A stretch of DNA of 64,000 nt from Sulfidibacter corallicola (GTDB lineage Bacteria > Acidobacteriota > Holophagae > Acanthopleuribacterales > Acanthopleuribacteraceae), in the NCBI RefSeq assembly GCF_017498545.1, contig NZ_CP071793.1:2294001-2358000 (forward strand), in the 5' to 3' direction. Positions within the stretch are counted from its first letter, which is position 1; each line of letters begins with the position of its first letter. The translations under genes were made by a program, and so were the position numbers. The notes under the pieces are model-generated. The model was given only the letters and a program-made list of their open reading frames with translations, ran no database searches and had not been told where the DNA came from. Positions 26,173 through 35,193 of this stretch are shown here, piece after piece.

Positions 26173-26778
26173 TCAGTCGAGCACGAAGGTGAGCAGGTGG
26201 TTGTCGGCGGGCATGGCCACGTCTCCCACCAAGGCGAACCCTTCGGAGCGAGCCTGCGCCACGACCGCCTCGAAATCGCGAATACCGCTCAGGGGATCGC
26301 GCTGGCGGAGCATCTGATCGAAGTTCCGATTACCCGGCCCCGTGTAGTTGCCGTCGTAGTTGAAAGGACCGTACACCGCCAACTTCCCGCGCTTTTCCAC
26401 GGCGGCGGCCTTCAAGGCACGGGCGGCGCCCGCCAGGAGTCGCTGCACCTGGGGCCACGACACGATGTGAAAGGTGTTGGCGGTAAACACGGCATCGGGC
26501 TCGAGTTCCGGCCATTCGGTCTGGTCCACGTCCAGGGGCAGGGGCGAGCCCACGTTGGGCAAGCCGGCATCTTCCAGCCAGCGCCGGATGCCGTCGTGAT
26601 GCACCGCGAGATCACTGGTCTGCCACGTCAAATGCGGCAGGTGGGTCCCCATGTGTACCGCGTGTTGGCCGGTCCCGGAGCCGATCTCGAGCACGAGCGA
26701 CACGTCCGCGAAAAAGCGTCGAAGCACCGTGAGAATGGGGTCTTTGTTACGTTCACAAGCCGCCGAGTAGGGTTTCAT
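26173..26778 (-). CDS. DUF938 SAM-dependent methyltransferase
   Basis: A 201-residue class I methyltransferase of the DUF938 family. It starts with the family signature KPYSAACERNKDPI, then shows the SAM motif I VLEIGSGTGQHAVH, followed by WQTSDL and NTFHIVSW. YGPFNYDG is another family mark. The substrate is unknown. The ATG at 26778 has AAGGACG 8 bases upstream and opens with the conserved family N-terminus, so the 16 upstream in-frame codons are not used. It leads a two-gene operon with the DUF482 protein. Confidence 0.9.
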   Translation of the reverse strand: MKPYSAACERNKDPILTVLRRFFADVSLVLEIGSGTGQHAVHMGTHLPHLTWQTSDLAVHHDGIRRWLEDAGLPNVGSPLPLDVDQTEWPELEPDAVFTANTFHIVSWPQVQRLLAGAARALKAAAVEKRGKLAVYGPFNYDGNYTGPGNRNFDQMLRQRDPLSGIRDFEAVVAQARSEGFALVGDVAMPADNHLLTFVLD

Positions 26779-26939
26779 CGAAAACGTCCTTTCGACCATC
26801 GCTGATGGACGCGACGCCCTGTCCACCGGACCCTGGGCATCGCGGTCCTCATGCTAACACGATTGCCGCGGGAGACGATTCGGGTGAAGGGCGAGACCAC
26901 ACGGAGGCCCGTGCCCACCATGCCGGATGCGCGTCGGGA

Positions 26940-27605
26940 TCAAGGCTTCAAAGGACGAATGGTGGCCAACAGGGCAAGTTGTTTTTCCAGATCGAATTCG
27001 CGATTGAGGCCGAGTGTCTGTACGCGTACGAGCCCTTCGGGTGTGTCCAGGATCATGAAACAGGAGGTCGCTTCGAAGCGGTCCTGTTCCACCTGGGCCA
27101 CGCCCATGAAGCGAAAGACCCGATGGATCCGGCCTTCGATGTCCAACTCCACAACGGCCGTGGAACGCGTGTGGAACTCGTTGCGTGCCAAGCGCTTTTC
27201 CATGTCGGATTCGATCTCGGCCTCCAGCTCCGCAAGGGTGAGTTCGCGCCAATCGTTCTCGCGGTAGAGCGCGAACAGATTGGTCGTGCGTCCATCCTCG
27301 CGTACGTGTTCCATGTCCCAGAACGAGAGCGATTCGACGCCGAACACGCGGGTGTGGGAATAGGGCTGGAACGAAGCCGGCATCTCGACCCGAATCAATC
27401 CATGGAGGCGCTCGGCGATCTGCTCGGGATCGCGCACGGCCCGCGACCGCACGAACACCATGATGGCGATGATCACCAGCATCAGGCCAAACCAACCCGC
27501 GATCAACCGCAGTATGCAACCTCTTCGTTTTGCGCGGTGCTCTTCATCGTGACGCGCCAAAAAAGCCTCGGCATCTTGAACCTGATTATTCTCACTCGTT
27601 TCCAT
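26940..27605 (-). CDS. Hypothetical single-pass membrane protein
   Basis: About 221 residues. A polar N-terminal 30 residues is followed by a transmembrane helix (about 32-52, LIAGWFGLMLVIIAIMVFV) and then a soluble region, probably periplasmic, rich in Arg/Glu with the strands VVELDIEGRIHRVFRFMG and CFMILDTPEGLVRVQTLG. I do not recognise a family. The ATG at 27605 gives the most compact product; GAGGGG lies about 13 bases upstream, so the start is less certain. The frame stays open 22 codons further upstream. Confidence 0.7.
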   Translation of the reverse strand: METSENNQVQDAEAFLARHDEEHRAKRRGCILRLIAGWFGLMLVIIAIMVFVRSRAVRDPEQIAERLHGLIRVEMPASFQPYSHTRVFGVESLSFWDMEHVREDGRTTNLFALYRENDWRELTLAELEAEIESDMEKRLARNEFHTRSTAVVELDIEGRIHRVFRFMGVAQVEQDRFEATSCFMILDTPEGLVRVQTLGLNREFDLEKQLALLATIRPLKP

Positions 27606-28394
27606 AATGTTCGAGCATCCCCTCGGAGTCATTGATGTCCCGTGCCGGCCAGGAAGCGACCTCGTGCCCATCGTGGCAGGGTTAGAGATGTCAGTCTCCC
27701 AGTTAATTCACCTGGACGGGCCCGATATCGTCCCCCAGGCTCCAGGCCTCAACAAGACCTTTAGTACCAGACAATTGGCTGAAACGGAATAGCTAACTGT
27801 AGATACCGGTGAACTTTGGGAACTCGGCCGGTTTCGGAGAATCGATTCAAACGATTCCTGATTCCGGGTGGGCACCAGCTCGCCGACAGCGGGCAATCAT
27901 AACCGAAAACCGCGAGGGGACCCAAGAAAGTCACCCTTCGGCGGCAGAATATTTGGCCTGACATTGTTCGTTTTGCAAGAGTCCTGGAAGGAAATACTCA
28001 ACTAAACGTGTTCCTACTCCGAATAGATGACCAACCGGAATACATCAGAATCGAATGAAAATCACACCCGATCCATCTTTCGCCCGACGACTTTCGGCCC
28101 GAATTGCGCGTATCGAGATAGTGCGGCTTCTCGATCGAGTAACCGCGATCGGCATCTGGCGAAGCCTGCCGACTTTTCGACCAATTTTGACCCACGAGGG
28201 TCGAGACACGATATCCCGAAACTTGACACCCGACCCGGCGAAAACGTGACCTCAGCCACAAGCCAAAAGTGTTCCAGCCAACGAACGATCGTTTTTTTAA
28301 TGTGTTACAGACATTTCCCGACTCCGATTCGCGTTTTGTAATACCATGATGCGATAATGGTAGAGATCGGCTTTCGCATACCGGGAGGATGCCC
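27606..28394. other. Divergent intergenic region, no gene seen
   Basis: About 790 bases between the divergent membrane-protein and S41-protease genes. Frames in all phases are short or lack start signals. Promoters of both genes must be here. A TGTAAT about 55 bases before the protease start could be a -10 box, but no -35 supports it. No repeats or RNA families were recognised. Confidence 0.4.
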
Positions 28395-30017
28395 ATGGGG
28401 ATTGCCAAGCTGTCTTTTATTGCAGCTCTCGCGCTAACGACAACCACCTTTTTGCAACCCCAAGCTGCCGACAAATCCGCCGTTTATGACTCGTTGGACA
28501 CCATGGCCGAGATCCTGACCGTCGCGAGTGCCAAATCCGCAGTGAAGGTGGACAGCCAGGCGATGGTGGAAAGCGCGATCGAAGGCCTGCTGAACCAGCT
28601 CGATCCCCATTCCAGTTATTACAATGCCAAGCGCTACCAAACCTTGCGCGAAGATCAGGCGGGCTCCTTTTACGGCATTGGCATCATCGTCGGATACCAG
28701 AACAACGAGCTGACCGTCATTTCCCCGGTGGACGGCACCCCGGCCGCACGGGCGGGCGTTCGCGCAGGCGACGTGATCCGCAAGATCGACAATCAGGAAA
28801 CCGCCAACCTGGATCTCTACGACGCGATCCGGCTCCTTCGCGGCAAAGAGGGCACGCCGGTGGACGTCACCATTTCGCGCGCCGCGGACTCCCTCGACCT
28901 CACCCTCTACCGGGCGGAGATCCCCTCGACCAACGTCCGCACCCATTTCATGCTGAACCGGGAAACCGGATACGTGGCCCTGAAGGATTTCGGTGAAACC
29001 GCCGCGGAAGAAATGACCCAAGCCATCCTGGACCTGGAAACGAAGGGCATGAAACTTCTGGTTCTGGACCTGCGCGGCAACCCCGGCGGCCTGTTGCCCC
29101 AAGCGATCGCGGTCAGCAGCCTGTTCGTTCCGGGCGACAAGTTGGTGGTCTCGACCGAGGGTCGTCTCTCGAATTCCAATCAGAAATTTTTCAGCGAAAA
29201 ATCCTCGCCCATCACCCAGGTGCCCCTGGTCGTGTTGATCGATCGCGGCAGCGCCAGCGCCTCGGAAATCGTGGCCGGAGCCATTCAGGATCACGACCGC
29301 GGCCTGATCCTGGGGGTCAACTCTTGGGGTAAAGGTTTGGTTCAAAGTGTGTTTCCGGTCGCCGAAGGGGAAAAGGGCCTGGCTCTCACCACGGCACGTT
29401 ACTACACCCCTTCCGGTCGCAACATTCAGGGTGACTACCAATCGCTGGACGCCTATTACAATCCCGAATCGTCCGAGAAAATCTACTTCACGCCGCTTTC
29501 CCAGCTTTCCAACAAGGTCTTCAAAACCATGCACGGCCGCTCGGTGCTGGAAGTGCGCGGCATCACGCCGGACGTCTATCTGGGCTTTTCGGAGTCGCCC
29601 CAAGAAATCGAAGCACTGGAAACGAAGCACAACGCCTTTTTCAATTTCGCCATTTCCAAACAGGACGCGATGAAGTCGGTCAGCGATGCTTTCGAGGCCG
29701 ACGATGCGCTACTCGATGCATTCACGACCTATCTCGAGGGCGAAGGCATCGAAGCCGGCGACCTGACCGCCCACCGCGAGCTGCTGCGCCAGAAAATCAC
29801 CCATCAGATTCTCTACATCCGCAACAACGCCTGGGCTTGGCGCTATCTCATGAAACACGACCGTCACACCCTCGCCGCCCTGGAATTGGCGCCCCAGGCT
29901 GCGGAGCTGTTCCAGGTCTACCTGGGCAAGTCGAACCTGGCGAGCGATTACACCAACAACCTGCGCAACTACGCCAAGCTGAAACTCGCAAAGCAGGCGC
30001 CGTCGCAGCCTAGATAA
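28395..30017 (+). CDS. S41-family C-terminal processing protease
   Basis: A 540-residue tail-specific protease. A signal peptide (1-24, ending QPQAA) sends it to the periplasm. A helical pre-domain contains NQLDPHSSYY, a PDZ domain follows (about 90-170: GTPAARAGVRAGDVIRKID), and then the peptidase core with DLRGNPGG, the catalytic Ser in GSASASEIVAG and Lys in WGKGLVQ. The last ~150 residues are helical. Such proteases trim C-termini of envelope proteins. The ATG at 28395 is chosen over the one at 28389 because GGGAGG then has normal spacing (6 bases). Confidence 0.93.
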   Translation: MGIAKLSFIAALALTTTTFLQPQAADKSAVYDSLDTMAEILTVASAKSAVKVDSQAMVESAIEGLLNQLDPHSSYYNAKRYQTLREDQAGSFYGIGIIVGYQNNELTVISPVDGTPAARAGVRAGDVIRKIDNQETANLDLYDAIRLLRGKEGTPVDVTISRAADSLDLTLYRAEIPSTNVRTHFMLNRETGYVALKDFGETAAEEMTQAILDLETKGMKLLVLDLRGNPGGLLPQAIAVSSLFVPGDKLVVSTEGRLSNSNQKFFSEKSSPITQVPLVVLIDRGSASASEIVAGAIQDHDRGLILGVNSWGKGLVQSVFPVAEGEKGLALTTARYYTPSGRNIQGDYQSLDAYYNPESSEKIYFTPLSQLSNKVFKTMHGRSVLEVRGITPDVYLGFSESPQEIEALETKHNAFFNFAISKQDAMKSVSDAFEADDALLDAFTTYLEGEGIEAGDLTAHRELLRQKITHQILYIRNNAWAWRYLMKHDRHTLAALELAPQAAELFQVYLGKSNLASDYTNNLRNYAKLKLAKQAPSQPR

Positions 30018-30136
30018 TACCCATCCAGAAACGGAAGAACGGCAACACCCAGGTGGTTCGCTGGATGGGCCTAAATAATCGGCACGCGCCACGGGGACGG
30101 TTTCGCCGAGCCCGATTCGCAGGTGCCGCTTAGGGG

Positions 30137-30152
30137 CGCCGGCTAGCCGGCG
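30137..30152. repeat. Perfect 16-bp palindrome
   Basis: CGCCGGCTAGCCGGCG is fully self-complementary. It lies between the convergent S41-protease and CheZ-like genes, without a T-run. It may be a protein-binding palindrome or a chance GC-rich symmetry. Confidence 0.4.
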
Positions 30153-30197
30153 ACGACTTACGGTGGGCTCACGGGCGACGGTCGCTGAGCGCCGCAG

Positions 30198-30701
30198 TCA
30201 GGCCCGGTTTTTCAGGAACTGGGATATGATGTCTTCCACGTCGTCGACCTGGGCGTCGGCATCGATGGCGTCGCGATCCAGAATGTCTTTCCCGGAAGGC
30301 GGGATATGGGCCAGGCGGGTCACGTCCGGAACCAACTTGCGGCGAATGTATTCGGAAACGTCGATCAACTGGTGACCGACCTTTTCCAACTTCTGCCGGG
30401 TGATATCCTGATACTGATAAAGGTCCAAAATCCCATCGAGATTTTCCAGGCCGTTCTCCGCGTAGCTCAAAATATCTTCCACGCGGGCCATGACTTCGTC
30501 GGGCGAGAAATCCTGCTCCTCAGATCGCGACAGAAAGCCCATCAACTCGGCGGACAACCGTTTGATTTCCTCAAAATTATTGATGGAAATCTCAACCTGA
30601 TCCATGACCCGAGCGGCGCCACCCTCTGATTCCTCGGCTATTTTGTAGAGCTGATCAGGAATGGTTTTTTCCTCATCTGGATCGTCAGGTTTTTTGGCCA
30701 T
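30198..30701 (-). CDS. CheZ-like chemotaxis phosphatase
   Basis: A 167-residue, mostly helical protein. Two features point to CheZ, which dephosphorylates CheY-P. The motif YQYQDITRQKLEKV (95-108) matches the CheZ active-site pattern F/YQD-x-T-x-Q, with Asp99 and Gln103 as the expected catalytic pair. The C-terminus ends in AQVDDVEDIISQFL, like the CheY-binding tail peptide of E. coli CheZ. It is shorter than the enterobacterial protein (214 aa), with shorter hairpin helices. No other chemotaxis gene is adjacent; the next gene but one on the same strand is a response regulator. The assignment rests on these motifs only. Confidence 0.75.
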   Translation of the reverse strand: MAKKPDDPDEEKTIPDQLYKIAEESEGGAARVMDQVEISINNFEEIKRLSAELMGFLSRSEEQDFSPDEVMARVEDILSYAENGLENLDGILDLYQYQDITRQKLEKVGHQLIDVSEYIRRKLVPDVTRLAHIPPSGKDILDRDAIDADAQVDDVEDIISQFLKNRA

Positions 30702-30942
30702 CTGAAAAACTCCTCAAGCGCTACCGTAAAAGTCACCCTCTCGCGGGCGGCCACCAGGACTTTATTCTTTAGGAAGCGTTGGCGAATCCGTGCCAATAGG
30801 GCCGAAAAAGCGCATCAACCATTCATGTATCGATTTGGACTGAGCACATTCTAACATCCTGGAAACCGCCCCAGGCAAGAAAACACTTGTTACCATTCGA
30901 TTTCGACGGAAGTGCCGCGCACCCGGGCAGCGCCTCGGCGGC

Positions 30943-31857
30943 CTAGCGAGTCCAGGTCAAGGAGAGCTTGGCGCCGTCTCCATCGAAAACATTTCGCCCA
31001 TTTACGGTAGTCTGATAGCCGATATCGATCCGCCAACGTCGTCCAAGGTCGGTAAAGAGATCCAATCCCACCGTCTGCCGGCCGCGATCAGTCGCGTACT
31101 CCAAGACGTCAAAGGCGCTACCGCTGTTTTTGCGACTTTCGACCATGTGATAGTGGAGCTTCAGGTAACCGATTTTCATGACTTGGAGGTTGAGCGAGGT
31201 GTCGAAAAAGTACTCGTCCTCGGGATCCTCGTTGCGGAAGCGGTAGCCGAAATCCATCTCGAAGCCACCTTGAGTGGGGTAGAAGGTCTGGTTGTAACTC
31301 ATGATGAAGATCCAACTCAGCCCCTCGTATTCGATCGGCAGGGGATCGTTCTGATCGGCCTCGGCCGGATACCAGATACCGGTCTCCGCCATGAACCGGG
31401 TGCCGTCGAGGTTGCCGCTCAGGCGTTGGCGAACACCGGCGTAGACGCCGTCGATCCCGCTGGTCTTGATGGACCCGGCCGGGCCTTCGATTTCGCGCTC
31501 CACGTAGCTGGTGTTCCAGACCAGGGTCAGCCCGTTGCCCCAACCAAAGGCAAAATCGAGATCGAGGCGGTTTTCGGTGAAATCGTCGTAATCCGAAAGG
31601 CCACTCAAGGGAATGGAGATTTTGTCGCGGTCGAGATATTCGTCGGCTCCCCAAGTGGAGAACCGGGTCTTGAACTGAAGGACGCCGCGATCGAGGGTGT
31701 CGTCCAAGGCGAGCGCGGGGCTGCCGAGACACGCCAACACACCGGCGAGCAGGATCAGCCCGCGAAACGATCGTCTCGTGTTTTCAGCGGAAACCGAGAC
31801 CTGGCTGGTGACGCGAACACCCGATCCGAACAAATTGAAACCATGTGATCCATTCAT
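30943..31857 (-). CDS. Putative outer-membrane beta-barrel protein
   Basis: A 304-residue protein. A long N-terminal extension leads into a signal peptide with a hydrophobic core (about 33-48) and a cleavage-like SPALA. The rest is a series of amphipathic strands with aromatic ends (LDLDFAFGWGNGLTLVWNTSYV, FEMDFGYRFRN, WRIDIGYQTTV), typical of a 12-14-strand barrel. It ends SLTWTR rather than the usual terminal Phe. No specific family is recognised; it could be a MetA-pathway or DUF3187-like barrel. The ATG has GAGGTGA about 6 bases upstream, which supports the long N-terminus. Confidence 0.75.
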   Translation of the reverse strand: MNGSHGFNLFGSGVRVTSQVSVSAENTRRSFRGLILLAGVLACLGSPALALDDTLDRGVLQFKTRFSTWGADEYLDRDKISIPLSGLSDYDDFTENRLDLDFAFGWGNGLTLVWNTSYVEREIEGPAGSIKTSGIDGVYAGVRQRLSGNLDGTRFMAETGIWYPAEADQNDPLPIEYEGLSWIFIMSYNQTFYPTQGGFEMDFGYRFRNEDPEDEYFFDTSLNLQVMKIGYLKLHYHMVESRKNSGSAFDVLEYATDRGRQTVGLDLFTDLGRRWRIDIGYQTTVNGRNVFDGDGAKLSLTWTR

Positions 31858-32107
31858 GGGGTCACCTCAAAATACCTGTTGCCGCACGGCACATACATCG
31901 CGCCGATCCGGGGAGGGAGATCGCCCGGCCGCGAGACAAGGCCACATTGTGACAGAAAATCGGAAATCCGTGGGGCCGAAGCGTGCCGCTCGACCGCCAT
32001 TCGCCGGGCCATTCCGTTGCGAAGCGAAGCGGCCGGTTCGGCAATGCCCGCCGACACGGGTGCAAGAGCGGCTCTCATGCCGATGCACCCGCCTCACGCC
32101 AAGCGCC

Positions 32108-34438
32108 TCATTCCTCCTCGACGCTCTGCTCCAGCTCGTAGATGCGCTTCTTGATCATGGCCTCGGCCAGCTCGGGCACCACCTGCCACACGATCTCGCG
32201 GACGTTGTCGGGCACCAGCTTCTCGAGCACGCGATCGGCGACCCGATCGGCAATTTCATCCATTTGCTCTTCGGTCAACTGACCTGCGGCCACTTCGGCC
32301 ATGGCTTCGGCGATCGGGCCGGTCGTCGCTGCGGCCACCGGGGCGGGGGCGGCCAGCTCCTGTTCGGCCACGGCCACCGGTGCCGCTTCGGGCTGAACGG
32401 GTTCTTCCACCTCGTCGAGCAACGGCATCTCGGCGGAAACCGGTTCGGTGTCCAGTTCCTCGGTCTGAATGTCGAGCGGGTTGTCTTCAGCCGGCTCGAA
32501 CGGTTCGTCGAATCCGGGGCCTCCGGCGAACTCGCCCAGCGGCGATTCCTCGGAAACCTCGGTCTCCAAAGGATTCAGGTCGACCTCTTCGAGCGGTTCT
32601 TCCGCGGGGGCGGTCTCTTCGAAAGGCGCAGCCTCTTCCAAGCCCAAGGGCTCTTCCTCGGCGGGAATCTCTTCCACCTCGTCGGCCAACAACGGCTGCT
32701 CGATTTCTTCGATTTCGAGCTCGTCCGGCTCGTCGAGCACCTCGCCGGTCTCGTCCATACTGCCGTCGTCTCCGCTGAGGTCCAGGGAATCCTCGTCCAG
32801 TTCGTCGTAAACCGGTTCGGCTTCCGCGGGCTCCGCCTCCGTCAGTTCGGGTTCGGTGAACTCGGGATCGGGTTCGGTGAGCTCGGATTCGAGTTCGGGC
32901 TCACCATCGTCCAGCACCGCGTCGGGCACGTCACCTTCGGCTTCGGCCGGGGCTTCGTCGAGGCTCAAGACGTCCTCTTCGCCAAATTCCGCCGAAGCCT
33001 GTTCGTCGAGTACGGGTCGATCGACGGGCGCGGTATCGTAATCGTTCTCTTCGGTTGCAGCGGCAAGCGGCTGGGTCTCTTCCTCGGGAAGATCCGAGTC
33101 TTCGTGTTCTTCGGCCAAATCGCCCTCGTCAAGGTCCATGATGCCTGGATCATCATGGGAATAGTCGGCGAAGGAGGGGGCGGCATCGATTTCTTCCAGC
33201 TCGTGATCCTCCAGGTCGTCGAGCCCGGCTTCTTCGAGATCGGCGGTCGTGAGCTCCATGGTATCGTCTTCGCTGGCATCTGCGGGGATCAACGGTTCCC
33301 CCAACTCCTGGACGGGCGCTCCAAAGGCGGCATGGTTGCCGGAAGCGGCGCCCGCATCGTTGAATTCTATCGGGCCGTCATTCGATTCCGCTGAGACGAG
33401 GCTCACATCCTCCGTCTTTTCATCCTCATAGGGAAGGAAGCCGGCTTCACGGGCCTCTTCGATCTCCTCGGAGGCACTGACCGCATCCCGCGTGGGGTCG
33501 TCCTCGACCTCGTCCAGATCTTCGGAGGGCAGGAAAGCCGCCTCGCTGGCCTGGGGCAGGGCTTCTTCGCCGACGGATTCGACGGGCGTGAACTCGGCTT
33601 CGGTGGGAGTGGGCAACGATTCGGTATCTCCCCAGCCGTCGTCGGTTTCGTCGTCGGCCAGGGCTTCCGGCTCGCTCCAGTCGTCGTTCGCGTCGACGGG
33701 CATGGACTGGTCCGCCGTGTCGCTCAACGAATCGTCGATGCCGGCGTCGAGCGATGCCGCCAGAGGCTCGTCGTCGCCGAGGTCGTCCCCGAAACCGGCC
33801 GAAAAATCATTGGAATCCGAAGCGGGATCCCCGGAATCGGCCATCTCGACCACCTCGTCATCCTCGATTTCTTCCATTTCGAAATCTTCGGCGGAGAGAA
33901 AGTCGTCCTCGTCATCGAGCGGTTCGGCCACCGCGGTATCCTCGAATTCCACCGGCGCATCCGCGGAGCGCATTTCGGCGGCCTCCCGCGTCAGCACGTC
34001 CGGGCTGACGCTGACCGTGGCATCCACGTCGGCACCCGCCATCTCCGGCACCATTTGCGGCATGGGCTGGTCCCGGTCCACGTAGCGGTCGATCATGGAA
34101 ATCAGTTGTTCCTGGGAGAACGGTTTCACCACACGCTCGTCGATCTCGACGCTGCGCGCCCGGTTTTCGTCGAAGGGTTGAAACCGGCCGGTCAACAACA
34201 CAACGGGAATATGGCTGAACCTAGGATTGCTTTTGACCGCGCGGCAGACCTCGTAGCCATCCAGCATCGGCATGATGGCGTCGGCGAGAATGATGTCCGG
34301 CTGAACCTCTTCCAACAGATCCACGGCGTTCTGCCCGTCCGAAACGCTGGTGAGATCGTAATCGGTGTCGCTCAGGGCCATCTCCACCAACTTTTGGATG
34401 GTTGCGCTGTCATCGGCAAGCAATACTCTTTTCCCCAT
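32108..34438 (-). CDS. Response regulator with very long acidic linker and conserved C-terminal helix
   Basis: A 776-residue protein. Residues 1-120 are a receiver domain with acidic residues Asp9-Asp10, phospho-acceptor Asp53 in LADAIMP, Thr83 and Lys105. Residues ~130-690 are extremely rich in Glu and Asp with Pro, Ala and Ser, low in complexity and certainly disordered. The last ~75 residues form a conserved-looking helical module (EEQMDEIADRVADRVLEKL, then REIVWQVVPELAEAMIKKRI) seen in long response regulators of Acidobacteria and Myxococcota. There is no DNA-binding or enzymatic output domain, so it probably works as a phosphorylation-controlled scaffold, possibly in motility or polarity. 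The start context is good (GGAGCG). Confidence 0.88.
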   Translation of the reverse strand: MGKRVLLADDSATIQKLVEMALSDTDYDLTSVSDGQNAVDLLEEVQPDIILADAIMPMLDGYEVCRAVKSNPRFSHIPVVLLTGRFQPFDENRARSVEIDERVVKPFSQEQLISMIDRYVDRDQPMPQMVPEMAGADVDATVSVSPDVLTREAAEMRSADAPVEFEDTAVAEPLDDEDDFLSAEDFEMEEIEDDEVVEMADSGDPASDSNDFSAGFGDDLGDDEPLAASLDAGIDDSLSDTADQSMPVDANDDWSEPEALADDETDDGWGDTESLPTPTEAEFTPVESVGEEALPQASEAAFLPSEDLDEVEDDPTRDAVSASEEIEEAREAGFLPYEDEKTEDVSLVSAESNDGPIEFNDAGAASGNHAAFGAPVQELGEPLIPADASEDDTMELTTADLEEAGLDDLEDHELEEIDAAPSFADYSHDDPGIMDLDEGDLAEEHEDSDLPEEETQPLAAATEENDYDTAPVDRPVLDEQASAEFGEEDVLSLDEAPAEAEGDVPDAVLDDGEPELESELTEPDPEFTEPELTEAEPAEAEPVYDELDEDSLDLSGDDGSMDETGEVLDEPDELEIEEIEQPLLADEVEEIPAEEEPLGLEEAAPFEETAPAEEPLEEVDLNPLETEVSEESPLGEFAGGPGFDEPFEPAEDNPLDIQTEELDTEPVSAEMPLLDEVEEPVQPEAAPVAVAEQELAAPAPVAAATTGPIAEAMAEVAAGQLTEEQMDEIADRVADRVLEKLVPDNVREIVWQVVPELAEAMIKKRIYELEQSVEEE

Positions 34439-35193
34439 TGCGCGCTCCTAAATTCGTGCTCTCTCTCGAGTGGTAAATCGTGAATTTGATACTAACATGA
34501 AATCTCTCTAATCTTAATCTCAAGCAAATCTTTTGATCAAGTTAAAAGGCTGTAACGAAAGGGGATTCTCACACATCCCAGGAACTCGGCAACCCCGGTC
34601 GCCGGGGGCGGGGCCGAGGCTGGAAGGAAATTTGCCGCCCGCTCAACCACACCTCTCTCCGTACAGCCCACCGTTCGAAAAGACGAAGCCTCGCCCACGA
34701 ATTCTCTTCGGGAACCTTTTTGGCGAACTCACAAAGAATCTATCAGCGTTTTTCCGTTTTGACGGTGAGATAAAACAATCACATGCGACGATCACTATCC
34801 AATCCGCCCATCGACCGGCGATATCGAAGCGCCGCAACCAAGTTCCCAAACCGCACTTGTCTGTGGCGCCCAGCCGATCCATATAGTCCTCGCTCCACGA
34901 AACCACAAGTTTGTATTTCATCAGAATTGTCGGGTAGAATCTGGAAAGCTTAATGGTAAGATGAATTTTGCTTTTACCGGGGGCGCGCAATCAGGTATCA
35001 GCGGTCAGGTGTCAGTACCTTTATCCTCAAGGGTTTTCCTTGGTTTCGAGGCGTGTCTCGAAGGCCGGGTCCCAGCGATATTCCGGAAAGGGTTTGAGAC
35101 CTGAACGCTGACTACGGGCTGTGTCCTCATGGTTCGAGCCTTGGCGACATGTTGCCGCACAATTCACGAAGCGACGCTTGGGAAGGGGTTTGA
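34439..35193. other. Divergent intergenic region with an inverted-repeat element
   Basis: About 755 bases between the divergent response-regulator and TPR genes. 34480-34550 is AT-rich and probably holds the response-regulator promoter. 34995-35115 is bounded by imperfect inverted repeats and is listed separately. No coding frame with a start signal is seen. Confidence 0.4.
34995..35115. repeat. Short element bounded by imperfect inverted repeats
   Basis: GTATCAGCGGTCAGGTGT at 34995-35012 matches the complement of 35097-35115 with few mismatches. A small TTCGAG/CTCGAA hairpin lies inside at 35045-35062. The 121-base unit resembles a non-autonomous palindromic element. No other copy was noticed in this window. 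Confidence 0.35.
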
